NCBI GenBank assembly: GCA_022702705.1
Contig: CM040423.1
Location: 43,597,575-43,661,574 of the forward strand
DNA length: 64,000 nt
Reading direction: 5' to 3'
DNA from: Papilionanthe hookeriana x Papilionanthe teres
Lineage: Eukaryota > Streptophyta > Magnoliopsida > Asparagales > Orchidaceae
The notes beneath the pieces are model-generated. The model made no database searches and was not told where the DNA came from. It saw only the letters and a list, made by a program, of their open reading frames with translations. Every line of letters begins with the position of its first letter. Positions within the stretch are counted from its first letter, which is position 1. The position numbers and the translations under genes are program-made. Shown one piece after another: positions 12,471 through 24,300 of this stretch.

Positions 12471-14584
12471 GTACATTTCATCATTCCATGGCATGTAGAG
12501 ATGTATTTTCTATTTAAATAATGCATCATGTATAATCCTTTTAAAACAAATTGCTGGCTATGCTTTTTTTTTTTTGCTTACATAAATATTGTATAAGCGG
12601 AATTTTGGTAGATACAAATGCATGTTGTGACATAGGAGGGTCATTTCTACTTTATTATTCATTTATGTTTCTACGGATATTAGCTTTTTTTGCCGAATAT
12701 ATGGTGTGGCCTTTTGTTTGTTGTTATGGACTTATGGTATATATATTCTGAGAGGATAAACATCAAGTTATCTTTTTTAAACCATTGATAGATTCAAAGT
12801 CATGCTAAATATCTTGGACTTGTTTTTGCGTTGTAGCAATGGTTTCTTTTATTTAACCTCATTTTTCTTTATTTCTCCCACTTCGAGTTTTCCTTTTTTT
12901 TGAAGAATTGCTTTGATGTAAGGACATTTTTGAATTGTATTATTATTTATGTTTGTGCCTTTGAAATTATTTCACTTTCATTGTGTAAACTTGTAACCAA
13001 ATTGGTGCCCTAATCTATGTGACCAACATGCATTTCTATGTACAAGTATTGTTTGCCATTGCAAGATAAAAGGGGCGTTTGGGATCAAATTTTATTTTCT
13101 TAATTGTTGCTTATATTTTTTACTTAAAATGAAATATGTTTGGTATGCTATGAGTCAGAATATAGTTGTTTTAAAAAACACTCAAAATAACCCTAATTTG
13201 TGATAGCTCTTTTATTTCATATTGATCATTTAATTAATTGTCAATTATTTTGTCGGGACAATCATTATTTCTATCAGATTCAAAACAAGTTCTGTTGTTT
13301 CGTATTCTTTTACCCACACACGTTTTACTGGATTTAGTTGTCGTGGGAATGTTTGTACAGAGCTCATTTTATCCAATGGAAACTCTAAATTTGAAGAGGT
13401 TATATGAAGGAATAAGAAAACTTTGCTTTTAGAGAGCTGGCAATTTTTTTTTTTTTTGAAGAAAACCTAGGATATGTTATTTGGCTCCCAATTCCAGACA
13501 AATAGTTGCTTTAGGACAAGCTATTGATCATTTAGAGATTAACCACAAGAAGTATCATAGATGTCCTGTGCTAGAACAATGGAGCTGCTTATGCACTTCG
13601 GTCGTGAATTCGCTTCGTAGGGTTAGTGCTGGTTCTAGATTTGACAAGTCTTAATTTAATAATGTAACTTGGTTTCGAGATCTGGAATTATTAGTCCCAA
13701 TCCGAATTGCTCTGAGAATGCCTCAGCAAAATTCCATTTTAACCCTTGAAGTTTGAAGTCCAGGATGAATGAAGTTTTGACAAGTCTTAAGTAATAATCA
13801 AGGCAAATTTTTTGGCTTTGAAAAATTATATTGATACAAAGTTGCTTGTGCATAAACGTGCCTTAAAAAAAATGATATATTAATGAGTGATTATATTGAA
13901 GTTTGAAGTATTATTTATCTAGGATTAGGTGAATGAAAAAGGACTAGGTTGATTTGGATATGTAACAGAGGGAAGATGCCAAGAAGGATGAGTTGATAAA
14001 ATTAATATTAAGGAATTAGGAGGTCGAATGGTTACACTTATGATACTTAAAGATAATTTTTCAAAATGATTTACGAAGCATATGATCAATACCTATGACA
14101 AAATTTAACATGATTAAATGACAATTGAAGTTTCATCATGTCAAACATTTATTTGAGATAAGACTAATGATGATAAGACATTATAACAAAACCAAAATTT
14201 ATTGATTTTATTTCAATTACAAATGATCAACTTAATGGATTGATGCTTTTAAGAATTGTATGTGCAAATTTGATATTCATTTACGTGACATTATTAACTG
14301 TGAATTACTGATGATTGCAGCTAATTCCAATGCCCTAAAGGTTAGCAGCGAGCTTCTTCGGATCTTTGTCACGGGTAAGATTGAAATTAATTTAGAAAAA
14401 TTTCTTTTTAATATTTTATTTCGTAAAGCGTGTGTTAGTACTATGTTTGTCACTGAAATTTTTTTTTCTTTCATCCACAGAGGCTGTCCAACGAGCTGCA
14501 ATAATCGCTGAAGCAGAGGGCAACCATAAAATTGAAGCCACCCATTTAGAGAGAATACTCCCACAACTGCTATTAGATTTCTGA
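12434..14584 (+). CDS. MHF2: CENP-X/MHF2 histone-fold protein, 3' three exons
   Basis: Three exons join in frame: 12434-12470, 14321-14374 and 14481-14584 (stop TGA 14582-14584), with GT/AG introns. They encode KKNRPTT, then ANSNALKVSSELLRIFV, then EAVQRAAIIAEAEG, with a C-terminal ATHLERILPQLLLDF. This is the conserved histone-fold core and terminus of plant CENP-X (also MHF2/STRA13). The family pairs with CENP-S/MHF1 as a small DNA-binding histone-fold complex at kinetochores and with FANCM in replication-fork repair and crossover control. About 64 residues are visible. The usual N-terminal exon (acidic, with an FDP-LIHAIF motif) was not located, so the gene is either split by a longer intron or 5'-truncated. 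The intron between the first two exons is 1.85 kb. The splice phases agree at both junctions, which argues that the part seen is functional. Confidence 0.88.
14321..14374 (+). CDS. MHF2: CENP-X/MHF2 exon, first histone-fold helix
   Basis: Acceptor ATGATTGCAG, donor ACGG/GTAAGA. It reads (A)NSNALKVSSELLRIFVT and ends one base into the Glu codon that the next exon completes. Confidence 0.88.
14481..14584 (+). CDS. MHF2: CENP-X/MHF2 terminal exon
   Basis: Acceptor TTTCATCCACAG. It reads EAVQRAAIIAEAEG, HKIEA, THLERILPQLLLDF and stop. The LERILPQLLLDF terminus is the most conserved part of the family and fixes the assignment. Confidence 0.93.
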
Positions 14585-17500
14585 CCATGCTTAAAGATCT
14601 GCAGTGGGTGTCCTTCCGAATGTATTTTGTATCAGGGCAATTTCCGAATTGTCCATTCACACCTCAGGGAAAGTACTAACTAGGAATGAGAAAACAAGCT
14701 GAAGAGAAATAATTTGTGTGTTCATTAGGAAAGTATTAGGTTACAAATTCTAGGGATCGATTGTTTATCCTTTATTTCATAAGCATCTTTTCTTATAAAG
14801 GATTTGTTCTCATATAATATAAATAAATGATAGTTATATGTTTATATCTAGGGATTGCTGACTTGAGCCCTGTTTGGCGCTGCTTTTATGCTGCTTCCTG
14901 TTTTGTAATGCCCATGAAGGAACATTTGGGGAGCTTCGTTTCTGCCGCTTCTGGGAAAATTCTGTTGCTGAAACCACTGGTTTCAGAGTGGCGTGGATGA
15001 TGTTCCGTGGTCTCGTTCGCGGCCTGAATTCGAATTTATGTTGCTGCCCTCACTCAAGTTGAGTATTTACCCACATTATCCCCTTCCCTATTCGATCTCC
15101 TTCGCTGTTTAGGATTTCCTTTTATGTTGCCAAGCAAAACCCCCTTTCGGCTATACTGTTACCTTGGAATAACTTGTTTGTATCTCTGTGATTCTTTTTA
15201 TGCGTTTAGAGTTTATTTGATATGTGGTTTTGCTCCTCATCATAGGATTTTTGGAATGCGAGCATATATGTGCTTGAATAGATTTTTTTCATGACTGTTT
15301 TGAGTGCATTTCATGTCATGTCCTTGGAATTTTTTGGTTGATTTGTTGTTTCAAAAATTTGTGGGCTTGCTATGATTTCTGTGGAATACACATGAGAGTT
15401 ACGCGCTATATGTAAGGGCATTAAAATCTTTTTTCTCAGAAACAATTTCTACACAACCGACCATCCAAACAAACATACCGCTACACCATAAGCAGCTTCA
15501 CAACTACTTCAAAAAACAATAGCTATTCTAAACACAGTTATTTTCTCTTCTTCCTAATATTATCTGTAACGCGTTATCATCTAACGTTGCAGTATTGCAT
15601 CTTTTGTTCCTCATGTTTTTTGTCGAGTCACATCCTTATCAAACCGTTCGGCTCTTGGGGTAGTTCGCCTTTAGACCAATTTGATTTTGAAGCGAGTTGG
15701 ATCTTCTTGACTGGGTTATCATATTGACTCTTTGCGATTGATAGATGAGAGAAGTATTCGTTCAATGGCCTGTAAATGATACTCGTACTTGGCAACTCGT
15801 TGATTAAGTTGATTAACTCGAAGGCCTATTTTGGTGCGTCATTTGAACCTCGATCTCAAGTCTAGTATGGTCGTATTATATAATATAAAATTGATTACAA
15901 TTTATATTGCATTCATCATTAAAATAAATCTGATGATTTTGAAAGCCTTATAACCCAATTGTCTTTTGGTGAGAAATGAACTTGTAATTCTGCAAGGCTA
16001 CAATCCTGCAACTTGATGTTAGTGATCTGTGAAGTCATTTTTTTTTACAATCTGGAGGGAATTGATGACTGTATTTGCTAGAATATGATTTTGAAAGTAT
16101 ACTTCTGTCTGAGCAGTAATCAGGCAACAGGCATGTTATATGACCAAACCTTTATTCTGAACCACTATAATTTTTTTAAGAGGACAAGCTAGTACTTTAT
16201 GTAACCTAGTTTTCCTCTACTAGTTTCAAAAACTAAAAGATAATGGCCTATTTCGAGAAAACTTTCATATTATTTTTTTTAAAATTATTTTTCTTGCTAT
16301 TTCAAAGTGTAATTCTTATTAAACATTAAAAAATTGTTTTTTTAAATTTTTTTAAATATATCAATTCAATTATAATATGCACTTATCTGTGATATAGTAA
16401 TATGTATAATTTTTCACCGTGAGGTTGCGGGTTCGCATCACATATATTATCTTTTTTAGGTGCAAATTTTTAGAAAAAAAGTTTAAGCCTCAGACTCCTC
16501 GCACTTACCAACGTTTCAATCTTATGGTATCTTGCAGGCTTCAAGCTTTTCAATTTAGGATTTGTTTGGTTAAAACTTCTATTTTTTTAAAAAAATGGTT
16601 CAAAAATAGTTGTATGATATTCTGTGAAATGTATTTATAGGAAAGCTTTATAGCCAAATCATTCAAATTTTTGTTTCAAAATTTTTTAAAGTGGTGATTA
16701 TGATGATAAAGTTGATTCAAATGAGGCTTTAAATTGTATCAATAAGTATATTGGTAAGCAGGGTCATCAAATCTTTAATGAAAATATGTATTTTCTTATT
16801 CTGATTTTATCAAATCCTTATTTTAAACATATAAGTAAATAAAACAATGCGTCGACTCTAATATTTGGAGATCTAATGGTTCAAAAGAAAGAAATTAAGA
16901 CAAATGAGGGAGCGTCAACAGAAGATTAGGAGGCAGTCGGATGCAATTGTTCGAGTCAAAGCAAACAAAATCAAAGCCGATCAAGCTACGAAGATGACTG
17001 AATAATATGAATTTGAACCCTCAATAATAAGACATATAGACATCTAAGCCAATTATTATAAGAAAGTCGACAAAAGGAAAGATTCAACTCCTCAATAACA
17101 TCAACCATCCCACGGATGCTCATGAGGGTCCATCCTCATGAGAAATCAAGAGTTAACTATACTATAAGAAGTATTGATCATCCTTTAGGCTCTTCTTGTT
17201 GAGAGTGAGCTACCTATAAGGTTACGTCTATTCATTAATTTCTTGATAGCCTAATATCGCTAAACCAATAGAAGTTCCTCGTGAGGGTTTGAGGATCGAC
17301 AACCAGACTAGATCAACAGGCTGGCGAAATCTGATCGATTTAGTCTGGTCTGCCGACCCGAAGCAAATTAAACTCAGACGACCCGAGTCCACCTTATTGA
17401 GTGAAGCTAATGAGCTCAATTGACCGAGCTAAAATGTAGCCGAGCTATAAGTTCATATATATAAAATACCAAAAATATTCTATAATGACCTCATTAAAAC

Positions 17501-17759
17501 AGAGACAAAAAATATAATATCACAATATTATACACTCTCATATAAGTAAAAAGTTCATTTTATGAGAAATGACTAAAAGATAAGACTTATTAATATTCAT
17601 TACTGTGTACTATTCTCTCAGTCTCTTTCTTTATTTCTTCTTTCTTTCTCATGCTCTATTTTTTTGAATTGTGATTCATGAACAAATTAAATCTCAACAA
17701 TATACATTAAAATTTTTGGTATATGATAACATAATGCCATTATAAGTGCAGTATTATAA
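14585..17759. other. Intergenic region between CENP-X/MHF2 and MCCA
   Basis: It starts with the likely CENP-X/MHF2 3' UTR; an AATAAA-like AATATAAATAAATG lies near 14817-14830. After that I see no gene. A block bounded by CCCTGTTTGG (14869) and CATCCAAACAAAC (about 15464) has the look of a non-autonomous DNA transposon, but no clear TIR or TSD could be confirmed. A GC-rich stretch at 17280-17420 resembles TE debris. Confidence 0.45.
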
Positions 17760-17852
17760 TTAAAAAAATAATTTAATTATATAATGTCTTACTGTTCGGC
17801 GACCCCAGATGGACGATTCATGAACCCCACTCTGACCAACCATCCTTATCCA

Positions 17853-17858
17853 CACGTG
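17853..17858 (+). promoter_or_regulatory. G-box CACGTG upstream of MCCA
   Basis: CACGTG sits in the palindrome ACACGTGT (17852-17859), 120 bases before the MCCA start codon. G-boxes bind plant bZIP and bHLH factors (ABA, light and sugar signalling). A weak TATA-like stretch (ATTATATAATG, about 17776) lies further upstream, so the box may fall just downstream of the transcription start. Functional use is inferred only from position. Confidence 0.4.
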
Positions 17859-17977
17859 TACAAGATCATTGCCGTCAAATGTAATCAGCCGTCCATACAA
17901 TCTGATCGTTACTTCCTTGTACTGCTTCGTCTGCTCCCGCTCTTCACGAAGGGAGGTCGCACTGTAGAGAGAGCGAA

Positions 17978-18340
17978 ATGGTGTTAATGTCTTCTTTGTT
18001 TCGGCGAAGAGTCCTTCAACTTCCACCATGCAGAAATCCCAGGCCTACAATTTCCCGGCGGTGGGTGTCCTCATCGCCGTCGCCGGCATCGCCGGAGGGG
18101 AAGAAAGGGAGGAATATTGAGACGATATTGGTGGCGAACCGCGGGGAGATTGCGTGCAGGATCATAAGGACGGCTAGGAGGCTTGGCATCCGGACTGTGG
18201 CGGTATTCAGCGATGCCGATCGGGGCGCTCTTCATGTGGATTATGCCGACGAGGCCATACGAATTGGACCGGCTCCTGCACGCGCCAGCTATCTTAATGC
18301 ATCGGCCATTATTGAGGCTGCCCATCGAACTGGAGCTCAG
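17978..18340 (+). CDS. MCCA: MCCA exon 1: transit peptide and biotin carboxylase start
   Basis: 121 codons, phase 0 at the donor (GCTCAG/GTTATT). The chosen ATG has G at -3 and G at +4; a second Met follows three codons later and could also serve. Residues 1-40 hold many Arg and Ser and no acid before Glu40, as in mitochondrial presequences. ETILVANRGEIACRI follows. The exon is much richer in G and C than the rest of the gene. Confidence 0.95.
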
Positions 18341-21300
18341 GTTATTGAACATTTTCTTCTTTGGTTGCTTATTGCCATATATGCCTCTACTTGTTTTATT
18401 TCCTGTTTGGTGCTTAGAAATGTATGCCTGCCTTTTCTTTCATTAAGGAAGGGGGAATAGTGATTGGAGGGTTGAGGTGTTCGAGCACTTGTGGCTGCAA
18501 AATGTTGAGACTGTTGTATGCATGATTTATGCAAAACACATTCCCTCTGATACAGAGAACATGTTAGATGCAAAACCGAGGTTTTATTTTATTTTTTAAT
18601 AGGTTGGATGGTGATTTCAGAGGTTTTTTATGTCCTTGGTAGCCCATAGCCAAGTTGATCCTGACGGAAAAAAAAGATTGAGTTAATGCGTGGTGATACA
18701 CAGAAACTTATTCGACCTGAGAGATGATGGGATACCACCTATGAAAGATAAGTTTGTTGAAAATATATTTCTATGATGGGGTGTTTACATAAGTATCACC
18801 CAATTCCTATGTATTAACATAGCAAGCACACAAACTACAATTTTTAAGTACATATGACCCGATTCCTATGTTTCGGCAGGTTGGATGTTTTATAAGTAAA
18901 AATTGAAGAACCACCTATGAAAGATAAGTTTGTTGAAAATATATTTCTATGATGGGGTGTTTACATAAGTATCACCCAATTCCTATGTATTAACATAGCA
19001 AGCACACAAACTACAATTTTTAAGTACATATGACCCGATTCCTATGTTTACGGCAGGTTGGATGTTTTATAAGTAAAAATTGAAGAACCACCTATGAAAG
19101 ATAAGTTTGTTGAAAATATATTTCTATGATGGGGTGTTTACATAAGTATCACCCAATTCCTATGTATTAACATAGCAAGCACACAAACTACAATTTTTAA
19201 GTACATATGACCCGATTCCTATTTTTCTGGCAGGTTGGATGTTTTATAAGTAAAAATTGAAGTACCACCTATGAAAGATAAGTTTGTTGAAAATATATTT
19301 CTATGATGGGGTGTTTACATAAGTATCACCCAATTCCTATGTATTAACATAGCAAGCACACAAACTACAATTTTTAAGTACATATGACCCGATTCCTATG
19401 TTTCGGCGAGGTTGGATGTTTTATAAGTAAAAATTGAAGAACCACCTATGAAAGATAAGTTTGTTGAAAATATATTTCTATGATGGGGTGTTTACATAAG
19501 TATCACCCAATTCCTATGTATTAACATAGCAAGCACACAAACTACAATTTTTAAGTACATATGACCCGATTCCTATGTTTCTGGCAGGTTGGATGTTTTA
19601 TAAGTAAAAATTGAAGAACCACCTATGAAAGATAAGTTTGTTGAAAATATATTTCTATGATGGGGTGTTTACATAAGTATCACCCAATTCCTATGTATTA
19701 ACATAGCAAGCACACAAACTACAATTTTTAAGTACATATGACCCGATTCCTATGTTTCTGGCAGGTTGGATGTTTTATAAGTAAAAATTGAAGTACCACC
19801 TATGAAAGATAAGTTTGTTGAAAATATATTTCTATGATGGGGTGTTTACATAAGTATCACCCAATTCCTATGTATTAACATAGCAAGCACACAAACTACA
19901 ATTTTTAAGTACATATGACCCGATTCCTATGTTTCGGCAGGTTGGATGTTTTATAAGTAAAAATTGAAGTACCACCTATGAAAGATAAGTTTGTTGAAAA
20001 TATATTTCTATGATGGGGTGTTTACATAAGTATCACCCAATTCCTATGTATTAACATAGCAAGCACACAAACTACAATTTTTAAGTACATATGACTCGAT
20101 TCCTATGTTTCTGGCAGGTTGGATGTTTTATAAGTAAAAATTGAAGTTTACACAAGAATTGGGTGGTAATTATTTAATCTCCCTTATATGTTTTGTGCTA
20201 AAATGGAGGGCAAATGTGTAAGAGAACTAGATAAATTTCTTTAGGAGTTATAAAAAAATACTGGGTTAATGTAATATGGCTCGAAGATGTGTAAAAGATT
20301 TGCCAAACAGTCTCAGCACCTTATGCTTATGTAACAATCAATAGAAGTGAATGAAGCAAGACTATTCCTAAAGTCATTCTCAAATAACGATCGTGATGAT
20401 GATGATGGTTTTAATATTACCATTTAGACTTGTGCATTATAGTTTTTATGTTTGTAATGGATTTAAAGAGCAATTTTACTAAATTGCTCTGCTTTTTGGT
20501 TCTGCTTGCACATATGTGCTGCATGCTGGTAAATAATGCTCACGAGAGATATAGATGGTGAATTTGCCTGATTTGCAAGCGGAACTGTAGCTATTAAAAG
20601 TGGTACTTGTGGACAATTAGTAACCTAAATAAATTGGATCGAACAAAGAAATAAAATGCTTTTCTTCGATCTACATTGCATGTACCAATTAGTGCATAAA
20701 TATAAGAAAGAGCTTTTGAGGGGGCACATTTAGCTTTTTATGATGTTATGTAGGAGAGGGCAAATTGCATTGAAGTGTTGCACAATGTCATCAAATTAAA
20801 GTATATATATCAAAACATAATGATTTGATGATTATATAACTGTCAATCTTCATTGGAGGAGGACATTTGGTTTCCACTATTAGAGGAGGATAATCCTTTC
20901 TGCAGCATTGATTGAATATAGAGTCTATATCTCGCTAAAATTGATATACACCTATGAAAAAAAGAAAAAACACTTATTAGAAGAATCAATATTGTGGTAA
21001 TGGCTGAATAAGGAACCTAATATGACTAATCCAAAAGAGAAAATGCTGAACATATGAAAATCTTTGGGTTTAATAGGATGCTCAATTACAAATGAAAATT
21101 GTTAAGGTCAATTGTAAGCACAAAAACTTTTATTTGAAGGAGCACCATAGCGCCAAGCCTTAAGATTATTCTGAGATGATTTTGCTTCAATTACAGACTT
21201 CAAAACATAGAGGGTGGTATAATTACGCCGAGTAGTGACGTTACTATTCCAGGTCTCCCAATTTAGTTTTTGAGCCCCCGATTCGAAGGGACGAATTATT

Positions 21301-24300
21301 ACCTCTCTCGCGGCAGTCTTGCAAGGCTCTATTTCGACAGTGCATAGAAGGTGCAGTGTGTTGAGAGGGGAATTTTAGCGTGTGGTTTCTCTTGTGCGCT
21401 CGAGAGGATTTAAAGTATAATTTTTGTAAGTTCCAATGGAGTAGAGAAAATCTAAGTTGTGAAAATTTCTATATATTTTTACTTTTATAGTGAAATTTTT
21501 TGTGTGACTACATTTTTTTCTTGTTCTCGAGATTTTTAATGTTAAATCTTGGTGTATTTTTTAGGATTGTTTTGTTGTGCATTTTTTTTAATATTATCCT
21601 TCTAGATTTCTCGAATTGGCGTGATCCTTTTTCTGCAGTGTGGTTTTGATTGTAAATTGATTAAAGCCACAGTTTTCAATGACTGATGAAGCAAGATAAA
21701 AGATGAAGTTAAATGGATCAAACTTTGTGTTCTAGAAAATACAAGTGGAAGATTTGTTGTACAAAACAAAATGTATTTACTACTACAAGAAATAACCAGG
21801 CTTGAAAAGATAACCTAAAGAATTGGAAGTGCTGGATCGAGCGACACTAGGTTTGATCCTTTTTTCATTTTCTTCATCAGTTGCGTTCAACACAGTGAAT
21901 GATAAACTAATGTATATTTGATGACGACGTTGACAAAGTTGTATAAAAAATATTTTTCTTTAAATAAAAATTTTCTGATGAAGATGTTATTTAATAGGAA
22001 GATGACAAAAGATAATTCGGTGGCTGAACACCAGAATAATTTTAATAATGTTACAACCTAATTGTGCTGTGTTGGAATTAAATTTGATGATGAGGTTAGG
22101 TTACTGTTAATTTTGTTTTCATTACCAGATAGTTAGGATAAATTGATTATGGTGGTAAATGTTTAGGTAATATGGAGTTGAACTTTGATAACATCTTGGG
22201 GTTATTGTTGAATGAAGAAGTTCACATGAAGTCAACGAATTGTGAAACATCAAGTTCTGCATTGAATGTTGAAAATAAGAGAATGAATCTATACAAGATT
22301 ACAAACAAACAAATTCAAGTATTGAAGAAGAAAATTCAGTTCAGACAAAGGAAATGATAGAGGAGAACGCTGGAACTGCGGGAGGAAAAATCATTTCAAG
22401 AAGGAATGCAAAGCTTCAAGGAAGGGTGGCGTTGGAGGCCAAGACATGAATCTCTACAAATATCTTCATGGGTGAAATTCAATATACTTTCAATTTTTAT
22501 CCCTATTCAGTACTGAATATTAGATAGTAAATTCAGACGCCTTTTTTAATACTTCTCCCAACAAAGATGTGTTTAAAAATTGCACTTATTGTATTCTAAA
22601 AAATATTTATTTGAGAGATAATAAGACTTGTAATATCTTAGAAAATGGTGATGTTAATATTAAGTTAACTAATGAAACAGTTTGTAATCTTAGAGAAGTA
22701 AGATATGTTTCAAGTGAATAAAAATCTCATTTCGATAAACCAGTTGACAGAGTTAGGTAGGTGACTACTTTCACAAGTGATTCGTGAAAGGTGACCAAAG
22801 GGGCAATGATGATGGCTCAGGCCAATATTAATGACACTTTTTACCTAATCAATGAGATAGTAAAATCCATTAATGTGGCTGGAACTAAGGTCGTCTTTTG
22901 CACCGCAGACTTAATCATATGAGCGAGAAATGTAGGAAGTCTATAATTTCAAAGAGCAAGCTTTAGGCTTTGAAATATGTGAATTTAGAGTTCCGTGAAG
23001 ATTGTGTTTAGATCAAGCAAAAGAAAATGTTTTTCTCCAAAGCAGGTCAATGGTGAAGTAAAAAATGCTAAAGTAGTGCATACTGTCTTATGAGGTCCAC
23101 CATTTTAGTCTATTGGAGGTTCCCTCTATTTTACAAAGTTTTAAAGTGTAAATATAATATTTACAAATATACCTCTTAAGAAAATTTAATAAACTATTAT
23201 ATTGAATCAAATTATCTCGTATAGGCCAATCAATATTTTAGAAGTTATTTCATGATTTTCAAAATAATATTAAAACTAATTTAAAAAAATATATTTGATT
23301 ATGGAATTATTTATTTCGTTAAATACAAAAATTACAAGGAAATATCATTAAAGTAACTATATTTTTTTCTTGTTTATGAGAAAATTACAAAGGTATTATA
23401 TGGTCAAGAGGTTCAATCATATTCAAATTCTATTTATTTTGATTTATATTTTTAATTTTTTTGTATTATTGTTTATTTAATGATTTAAAAGTAATTTAAA
23501 ATTTATTTGATGATATAATATTTTGTTATTATTTTTATTAAATTCTCCTAGGTTTATTGAGTTCAACAAAATTTATTCATATTTTTCTGATATGTATTTT
23601 TATTTTTATGATTATTTGAAGTTTTCTTATATTTATTTAATTTGATTAATTAGGTAAATGATAATTTCCTATTTAAACGCTCCGTTGAGTCAACTGCGAC
23701 GCAAGCCTTCGAGTCAACCTCCCTTTTCACATGTCCTGCTCTGATTCGCTGCCCTGTCTGCGTCAGTCTCTGCGTCAGCTCCGCTGTCCGATCCCGTACA
23801 GGATCCAATATAGCACCGCACAATAAGGATTAATTTGAGCTGTCTATTTATTTTAATAAGAAATGGACGATGTCGGTTTGTCATCTCTAAAGGGCTAAGA
23901 ACCGAGCATTGTTCACACATAACTCACTCAATTCTCCACCGAGTTACACGATTCAAAGCGCTACACGTTCATCTCACTGAGTTCTATCTATCAGACGGTC
24001 AAGATTAAATGGTTTAAACATTTGCTTAACAAAGCTTGAAAAGCGTGACTAAATTACAAAAAATACAGTATACCTCAATTTGCCAGTAATCTTCTTGATC
24101 CAATTGTTGTATTAGCTTCATAGGGATCTATGTAAGTATGCTCTAAGTGATAATTGTTGTCTCAGTTTGATAAGATGATCGAGACCGTCCACTTATTGAT
24201 CGAACAGTGGTGTAGAGAGCTTGAACATAGAAGAAGTGCGAGGAAGTCACTTTTCCACTCAAATATTGTAATGAAGGTGTTGGATGATGAAATGAAATTG

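Noticed and set aside
14869..15550. MITE bounded by CCCTGTTTGG and CATCCAAACA
   Set aside because: Only a short terminal word matches in inverted orientation; no convincing extended TIR and no target duplication. Left as unassigned intergenic DNA.
16413..16450. tRNA-like B-box (GGGTTCGCATCAC) suggesting a SINE
   Set aside because: No A-box at the right distance, no poly-A or T-rich tail and no target duplication could be identified.
18736..20146. CRISPR array
   Set aside because: Units are continuous head-to-tail copies without unique spacers, and the genome is a plant's.
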